Positions 5,744 through 10,593 of a DNA stretch of 10,593 bases are shown here, one piece after another. The DNA is from Lachnospiraceae bacterium UBA7784. GTDB lineage: Bacteria; Bacillota; Clostridia; Lachnospirales; Lachnospiraceae. The translations under genes and the position numbers were made by a program. The notes beneath the pieces were generated by a model. The model did not search any database. It had not been told where the DNA came from and was given only the letters and a program-made list of their open reading frames with translations. Position 1 is the stretch's first letter. Every line of letters starts with the position of its first letter. The DNA lies in NCBI GenBank assembly GCA_002480925.1, contig DLDA01000026.1:1-10593 (forward strand). Reading direction: 5' to 3'.

Positions 5744-8167
5744 ATGACTATCGCAGAATTTAAGAACTTATTTGAAGAAGGTCGTCCGGTCTACCTTGAC
5801 GGTGCAGTCGGGACCAATATGATGAAGGCAGGTATGCCTATGGGAGTCTGCCCTGAGAAATGGCTTGTGGACAATCCTCTGCCGATAGGAGAGCTGCAGA
5901 AGGCATATGTGGATGCAGGAAGCGACATAGTCCTTGCGCCGACCTTTGCTGCAAACAGGATCAAGCTCCAGGAATACTCCCTTTCCGATCAGGTAGATCT
6001 TATAAACAGGACTCTGGCAGAGAATACCAGAAAGGCCACAGGAGGACGCTGCCTTGTGGCTGGTGATATGACCATGACAGGCCAGCAGCTTGCACCTATT
6101 GGAGAGCTTGATTTCGAGGAGCTTGTAGATGTATACAAGCAGCAGGCCAAAGCTCTTATTGAGGGAGGCGTAGATCTTTTTTTCATAGAGACGATGATGA
6201 GCCTGCAGGAAACCAGGGCAGCTCTTATTGCTGTAAAGGAGACAGCTGCCGAAATACCGGCTATCACTTCCCTGACCTTCAATGAGGATGGAAAGACACT
6301 GTTCGGATCATCTCCGTCAAATGCAATAGTCGTGCTCCAGTCACTAGGAGCTGATGCAGTAGGACTTAACTGCTCTACCGGACCTGACAAGATGGTCCCT
6401 CTTATAGAGGAGATGAGACACTATGCGACTGTCCCTATAATAGCGAAACCAAATGCAGGTCTTCCTGAGCTTATTGATCAGAATACTGTCTACAGGATGA
6501 CACCGGATAAGTTCGCAGCCGATATGGAAAAGCTTGTAGAGGCCGGAGCAGCTGTGATCGGAGGATGCTGCGGTACTACGCCAGAACATATAAGAGCAAT
6601 GGTCGATAAGACCAGACAGATGAGGATACTGCCACCGGATCCAGTCTGCAGGAGAGTCATCTCATCCGAGAGAAAGGTCCAGGAAATAGATCCGGACGGG
6701 AATTTTCTCGTGATCGGAGAAAGGATCAATCCTACAGGCAAGAAGAAGCTTCAGGAAGAGCTTAGGGCAGGCTCTCTTGATATGGTAAATGACTTTGCCA
6801 GAAGTCAGGAGGAGAACGGGGCCGATATACTCGATGTGAATATGGGGACCAACGGTATCGATGAGAGGGAGATGATGCTTAGGGCTATAGACGAGGTGAC
6901 ATTTGCCTCAGATCTTCCTCTCTGCATAGATACCAGCTATCCAGAGGTCATGGAGGCAGCTCTTCGAAGATATCCGGGAAGGGCTCTTATCAACTCCATA
7001 TCAGGAGAGGAGGAGAGAATGGAGGCCATGCTTCCTATAGCAAGGAAGTACGGAGCCATGTTTATCATTCTGCCTCTTTCATCTGAGGGATTGCCGAAGA
7101 CACTTGAGGAAAAGCATGCAAACCTCGAGCGGGTGCTTGCTGCTGTTAAGGAGGCGGGCATGTCTTGGGACAGATGTGTGGTAGATGTCCTTACCGCGAC
7201 AGTCGGGGCCGATCAGGAAAGCGCGATCAAGTGCTTTTCTACAATGGATTACTGCAGGAAAAAGGGCATACCTACAGTCTGCGGACTGTCCAACATATCA
7301 TTCGGTATGCCTGAGAGAGCCTTTGTGAATACGGCCTTCCTTAATATGGCGATATCACATGGCCTTACAATGGCAATAGCGAACCCTTCACAGAAGCTTC
7401 TTATGCTTACGGCAAAGGCTGCAGATATGCTTCTTTGCAGAAGAAATGCTACAGAAAACTATATAAAGACAGCACAGGAGGCTGACGTCGCTATAACCGG
7501 AAAGGAAAGCGCAGGGGCAGGGAAGGAAAAGGACAGTCAGGAGAAGCTTGATCCTGTGATGGAGGCAGTGGTAAAAGGAGATACCTCACATATAGAGGCT
7601 TTGGTAAAAAAAGAGGTTTCCGACGGCAGGAGTGCTAAGGATATCCTCGATAAGGATCTGATTCCCGGCATCAATATGGTAGGAAAGCTCTATGAGGAAA
7701 AGAAATATTTCCTTCCTCAGATGATATCCGGAGCCAACGCTATGGAAAAGGGAGTCGCAGTGCTTGAGCCCCTTATGAAGGAGGCAGCGGGTGGACAGAC
7801 AAAGGAGACCATCTGCTGCGCTACAGTCGAGGGTGATATCCATGACATAGGGAAGAATCTGGTCGTCCTGATGCTTAAGAATTACGGCTACAATGTGATA
7901 GATCTGGGAAAGGATGTCCCGGCAGAGGAAATAATAGATTCAGCAATAGAGAACAAGGCATCTGTGATAGGTCTCTCGGCGCTTATGACAACCACAATGG
8001 TCCATATGAAGGAGGTCGTAGAGCTTAAGAATGAGAAGTATCCATCATGCAAGGTGGTCATAGGAGGAGCCTGCATAACACCGTCATATTCGGATGAGAT
8101 AGGGGCGGACGGCTATTCATCTGATGCGGCAGAGTGCGTGAAGCTTGTCGGAAGGTTACTGTCGTAA
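5744..8167 (+). CDS. metH: Cobalamin-dependent methionine synthase, without reactivation domain
   Basis: This 807-residue cytoplasmic enzyme transfers the methyl group of 5-methyl-THF through cobalamin to homocysteine. Domains in order: homocysteine-binding barrel (about 1-290; DGAVGT at 19-24, zinc ligands C210 and C275-C276), pterin-binding barrel (about 320-570; GERINPTGKKK near 325-335), a charged linker (585-600), the cobalamin cap helices (about 600-680), and the B12-binding Rossmann domain (about 685-807) with D698-x-H700-x2-G703, where His is the lower cobalt ligand. The protein stops at the end of the B12 domain; the AdoMet-binding reactivation domain of E. coli MetH (about 1,200 residues in all) is absent. 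Short MetH proteins are common in Clostridia and Thermotoga and need a separate activation protein, not seen in this window. Only a modest ribosome binding site (AGCAGG, 5734-5739) precedes the ATG. Confidence 0.95.
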   Translation: MTIAEFKNLFEEGRPVYLDGAVGTNMMKAGMPMGVCPEKWLVDNPLPIGELQKAYVDAGSDIVLAPTFAANRIKLQEYSLSDQVDLINRTLAENTRKATGGRCLVAGDMTMTGQQLAPIGELDFEELVDVYKQQAKALIEGGVDLFFIETMMSLQETRAALIAVKETAAEIPAITSLTFNEDGKTLFGSSPSNAIVVLQSLGADAVGLNCSTGPDKMVPLIEEMRHYATVPIIAKPNAGLPELIDQNTVYRMTPDKFAADMEKLVEAGAAVIGGCCGTTPEHIRAMVDKTRQMRILPPDPVCRRVISSERKVQEIDPDGNFLVIGERINPTGKKKLQEELRAGSLDMVNDFARSQEENGADILDVNMGTNGIDEREMMLRAIDEVTFASDLPLCIDTSYPEVMEAALRRYPGRALINSISGEEERMEAMLPIARKYGAMFIILPLSSEGLPKTLEEKHANLERVLAAVKEAGMSWDRCVVDVLTATVGADQESAIKCFSTMDYCRKKGIPTVCGLSNISFGMPERAFVNTAFLNMAISHGLTMAIANPSQKLLMLTAKAADMLLCRRNATENYIKTAQEADVAITGKESAGAGKEKDSQEKLDPVMEAVVKGDTSHIEALVKKEVSDGRSAKDILDKDLIPGINMVGKLYEEKKYFLPQMISGANAMEKGVAVLEPLMKEAAGGQTKETICCATVEGDIHDIGKNLVVLMLKNYGYNVIDLGKDVPAEEIIDSAIENKASVIGLSALMTTTMVHMKEVVELKNEKYPSCKVVIGGACITPSYSDEIGADGYSSDAAECVKLVGRLLS

Positions 8168-8211
8168 GCTTACTGTATCGGATAAAGAACACCCGATTGT
8201 TGGAAAAAACA

Positions 8212-8240
8212 TTGAATTTTATTTATGAAAATACTACACT
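8212..8240 (+). promoter_or_regulatory. Candidate nifJ promoter
   Basis: TTGAAT (8212-8217) and TACACT (8235-8240) are separated by 17 bases, each matching four of six consensus bases, in AT-rich surroundings. Transcription would begin near 8247, placing both hairpins in the untranslated leader. It is weaker than the other promoters in the window, which is odd for a gene with the codon use of a highly expressed protein. Confidence 0.45.
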
Positions 8241-8255
8241 TATTAAGGATAACGT

Positions 8256-8298
8256 AACGGCGTAAGGCCGTTTCTTTATGCCTTCGGGCTTAAGGAAA
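8256..8298 (+). other. Two adjacent RNA hairpins in the nifJ leader
   Basis: The first stem pairs AACGGC (8256-8261) with GCCGTT (8267-8272) around GTAAG. The second pairs CTTTATGCC (8274-8282) with GGCTTAAGG (8287-8295) around a UUCG tetraloop, with a single T-T mismatch. It can be extended outward by TTT (8271-8273) with AAA (8296-8298), which would take two bases from the first stem. The two may therefore compete. Possible roles are a 5' stabilising structure, a weak terminator for metH, or a regulated leader. I do not recognise a riboswitch class. Confidence 0.55.
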
Positions 8299-8334
8299 GT
8301 TATGACAAGTATAGTATAGGAGGAACACAGACAC

Positions 8335-10593
8335 ATGATCAAGAGATCAATGAAGACCATGGATGGAAACCATGCTGCCGCTCATGCATCCTATGCATTC
8401 ACAGATGTAGCAGCCATCTATCCTATCACACCTTCGTCTGTAATGGCTGAGGCCACAGATGAATGGGCAACTGCCGGCCGTAAGAATATTTTCGGACAGA
8501 CAGTTCAGATCACAGAGATGCAGTCTGAGGCCGGAGCAGCAGGAGCTGTTCACGGATCACTTGCAGCAGGAGCACTTACAACCACATTTACAGCATCACA
8601 GGGACTTCTCCTTATGATCCCTAACCTGTACAAGATCGCAGGTGAAGGACTTCCGGGAGTATTCAATGTATCAGCTCGTTGCGTGGCTTCACACGCTCTG
8701 AATATCTTCGGTGATCATTCAGATGTTTATGCCTGCCGTCAGACAGGTGTCGCAATGCTTTGCGAGTCATCAGTCCAGGAGGTCATGGATCTCACGCCTG
8801 TTGCTCACCTTGCTGCACTTGAGGGACATGTACCATTCATCAACTTCTTCGATGGATTCCGTACATCTCATGAGATCCAGAAGATCGAGACATGGGATTA
8901 CAAAGATCTCGCAGATATGCTTGATATGAAGCAGGTAGAGGCATTCAGAGAGAATGCTCTTAACCCTGAGCACCCAAGAGAAATGGGAAGCGCTCAGAAC
9001 CCTGATCTTTTCTTCCAGACACGTGAGGCTTGCAACAGCGCTTATGACGCTCTTCCAGCTATTGTCACCAAGTACATGGACAAGATCAACGAGAAGATCG
9101 GAACAGACTACAAGCTTTTCAACTACTATGGAGATCCGGATGCAGAGAGCGTTATCATCGCTATGGGATCAGTCAACGAGACCATTGATGAGACAATCGA
9201 TTATCTCCGCAAGGAAGGTGAGAAGGTCGGCGTAGTAAAGGTAAGGCTTTATCGTCCGTTCGTAAAGGAAGCCCTCCTTTCAGTAATCCCTAAGTCAGTC
9301 AAGAGGATCTCAGTTCTTGACAGGACAAAGGAGCCGGGATCTATCGGCGAGCCGCTCTACCTCGATGTAGTAGCCGCATTAAAGGGATCAGAGTTCGAGA
9401 ACATCCCTGTTTACACAGGCCGTTACGGACTTGGTTCAAAGGATACTACACCTGGACAGATCATCTCAGTATTCAGGAATACAGAGAAGCCTAGATTTAC
9501 TATCGGTATCACAGATGATGTAACAAACCTTTCACTTGAGGTCAAGGAGAACCCTGTTACTACACCAGAGGGAACCACGAACTGCAAGTTCTGGGGACTT
9601 GGAGCCGATGGTACAGTCGGAGCCAACAAGAACTCAATCAAGATCATCGGTGACAATACTGATATGTATGCACAGGCATACTTCGATTATGATTCAAAGA
9701 AGTCCGGCGGTGTTACTATTTCACACCTTCGTTTCGGACATCAGCCTATCAGATCCACATATCTGATCTCACAGGCTAACTTCGTAGCATGTCACTGCAC
9801 AGCATACATCTACAAGTACAATATGGTTCAGGATCTTGTTCCTGGCGGTACTTTCCTGTTCAATACACAGTGGAGCGAGGATGAGCTCGATGAGAAGCTT
9901 CCTGGACAGGTAAAGAGATACATAGCAGAGAACAATATCAACTTCTACATCATCGACGGTGTGAAGATTGGTAAGGAGATCGGACTTGGAAAGCGTATCA
10001 ATACTGTCCTTCAGTCAGCATTCTTCTCACTGACAAAGCTGATCCCTGAGGAGCAGGTAATTAAGCTCATGAAGGATGCAGCAAAGGCTTCATATGCTCG
10101 TAAGGGTGATGACATCGTAAAGATGAACTGGGATGCCATTGATGCAGGTGCTACAGCTTATCACAAGGTTAACGTACCTGAGAGCTGGAAGAACTGCAAG
10201 GATGATGACCTTTCAGTTGCTGTTAAGGGCGACAGAGCAGATGCTGTTGAATTCGTAAAGGAAATCCAGCAGAAGGTTAACGCTCAGCAGGGTAACACAA
10301 TCCCTGTATCAGTAGTAAAGAAATATGCAGATGGTTCAACACCTTCAGGAACAGCTGCATTCGAGAAGCGTGGAGTTGCAACAGACGTACCTGTATGGGA
10401 TGTCACAAAGTGTATCCAGTGTAACCAGTGTTCACTTGTATGCCCTCACGCAGCTATCCGTCCGGTAGCTATGACAGCCGATGAGGCTTCAAAGGCTCCG
10501 GAAGGAATGAAGATGAAGGATATGACAGGCATGGACGGATACAAGTTCGCTATCAATGTATCCGCATTCGACTGCACAGGCTGCGGCTCATGC
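8335..10593 (+). CDS. nifJ: Pyruvate:ferredoxin (flavodoxin) oxidoreductase, N-terminal 753 residues
   Basis: This enzyme cleaves pyruvate with CoA to acetyl-CoA and CO2, passing electrons to ferredoxin, and is the main pyruvate-oxidising step of anaerobic fermenters. The frame is open to the right edge (753 codons of the usual 1,170 or so). Visible parts are domain I with YPITPSS (29-35), which helps bind pyruvate and thiamine diphosphate, the presumed cofactor-activating E65 (EMQSEAGA), and R115 in SARCVASHAL. Domain II and the gamma-type domain follow. The ferredoxin-like domain has C693, C696, C699 and C703 for one 4Fe-4S cluster and C747, C750, C753 of the second, where the sequence ends. 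The thiamine-binding C-terminal domain is outside. AGGAGG (8318-8323) supports the start. Isoleucine codons are almost all ATC, unlike the upstream genes, as expected for high expression. Confidence 0.97.
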   Translation, partial: MIKRSMKTMDGNHAAAHASYAFTDVAAIYPITPSSVMAEATDEWATAGRKNIFGQTVQITEMQSEAGAAGAVHGSLAAGALTTTFTASQGLLLMIPNLYKIAGEGLPGVFNVSARCVASHALNIFGDHSDVYACRQTGVAMLCESSVQEVMDLTPVAHLAALEGHVPFINFFDGFRTSHEIQKIETWDYKDLADMLDMKQVEAFRENALNPEHPREMGSAQNPDLFFQTREACNSAYDALPAIVTKYMDKINEKIGTDYKLFNYYGDPDAESVIIAMGSVNETIDETIDYLRKEGEKVGVVKVRLYRPFVKEALLSVIPKSVKRISVLDRTKEPGSIGEPLYLDVVAALKGSEFENIPVYTGRYGLGSKDTTPGQIISVFRNTEKPRFTIGITDDVTNLSLEVKENPVTTPEGTTNCKFWGLGADGTVGANKNSIKIIGDNTDMYAQAYFDYDSKKSGGVTISHLRFGHQPIRSTYLISQANFVACHCTAYIYKYNMVQDLVPGGTFLFNTQWSEDELDEKLPGQVKRYIAENNINFYIIDGVKIGKEIGLGKRINTVLQSAFFSLTKLIPEEQVIKLMKDAAKASYARKGDDIVKMNWDAIDAGATAYHKVNVPESWKNCKDDDLSVAVKGDRADAVEFVKEIQQKVNAQQGNTIPVSVVKKYADGSTPSGTAAFEKRGVATDVPVWDVTKCIQCNQCSLVCPHAAIRPVAMTADEASKAPEGMKMKDMTGMDGYKFAINVSAFDCTGCGSC

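Larger units (their letters stand above)
8168..8334 (+). other. metH-nifJ intergenic leader
   Basis: These 167 bases hold a candidate promoter (8212-8240), two adjacent hairpins (8256-8298) and the nifJ ribosome binding site AGGAGG (8318-8323), which lies 11 bases before the ATG, slightly farther than usual. There is no convincing intrinsic terminator for metH: neither hairpin is followed by a clean T run, so read-through into nifJ is possible. Confidence 0.6.

Noticed and set aside
8177..8197. ATCGG ... CCGAT inverted repeat just after metH as a terminator.
   Set aside because: The stem is only 5 bp with an 11-base loop, and no T run follows.
8196..8213. A Rex (NADH-sensing repressor) site upstream of nifJ: ATTGTT ... 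AACATT.
   Set aside because: The two arms are six bases apart instead of the eight expected for TTGTT-N8-AACAA, and one arm carries a mismatch. It is too weak to call, although Rex control of this kind of gene is plausible.
8711..9235. Short open frames on both strands within 8711-9235.
   Set aside because: They lie wholly inside nifJ, whose frame is continuous from 8335 to the edge and full of family motifs.

Overview
The window looks like chromosomal core DNA from an anaerobic Firmicute, most likely a Lachnospiraceae (Clostridia) bacterium such as a Butyrivibrio/Lachnospira-type organism. The reasons are a pyruvate:ferredoxin oxidoreductase, rubrerythrin next to desulfoferrodoxin, a cobalamin-dependent methionine synthase without the reactivation domain, strong AGGAGG ribosome binding sites, and a left-edge gene of a nuclease/transposase-like family common in this group. 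The taxonomic call is inference from gene content, not from a search.

Layout: (1) 1-107, minus strand, the first 35 codons of a PD-(D/E)XK nuclease/transposase-like protein that leaves the window. (2) 108-495, a divergent intergenic region with a promoter for each flanking gene and perhaps an old ORF remnant. (3) 496-1719, hflX, a ribosome-associated GTPase; its real start is the ATG at 496, because its promoter lies inside the longer open frame. (4) 1813-2771, a two-gene oxygen-defence operon (rubrerythrin and class I desulfoferrodoxin) with its own promoter and a clear intrinsic terminator. (5) 2836-8167, a second operon: an SPFH/band 7 membrane protein, then a homocysteine S-methyltransferase/methylenetetrahydrofolate reductase fusion (YitJ type) overlapping it by one base, then metH. 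(6) 8168-8334, a leader with two adjacent hairpins. (7) 8335 to the right edge, the first 753 codons of pyruvate:ferredoxin oxidoreductase (nifJ), cut inside the second 4Fe-4S cysteine motif.

How the genes fit together: rubrerythrin reduces peroxide and desulfoferrodoxin reduces superoxide, without releasing O2, which protects iron-sulfur and radical enzymes such as the oxidoreductase at the right end. The YitJ-type reductase makes 5-methyl-tetrahydrofolate, which the adjacent MetH uses to methylate homocysteine. Nearly everything is recognisable housekeeping. I see no CRISPR array, tRNA, rRNA, complete mobile element or convincing new system. The points most worth a second look are the SPFH gene translationally coupled to methionine genes, the inverted repeat over the rubrerythrin promoter, the MetH lacking its reactivation domain, and the paired hairpins before nifJ.
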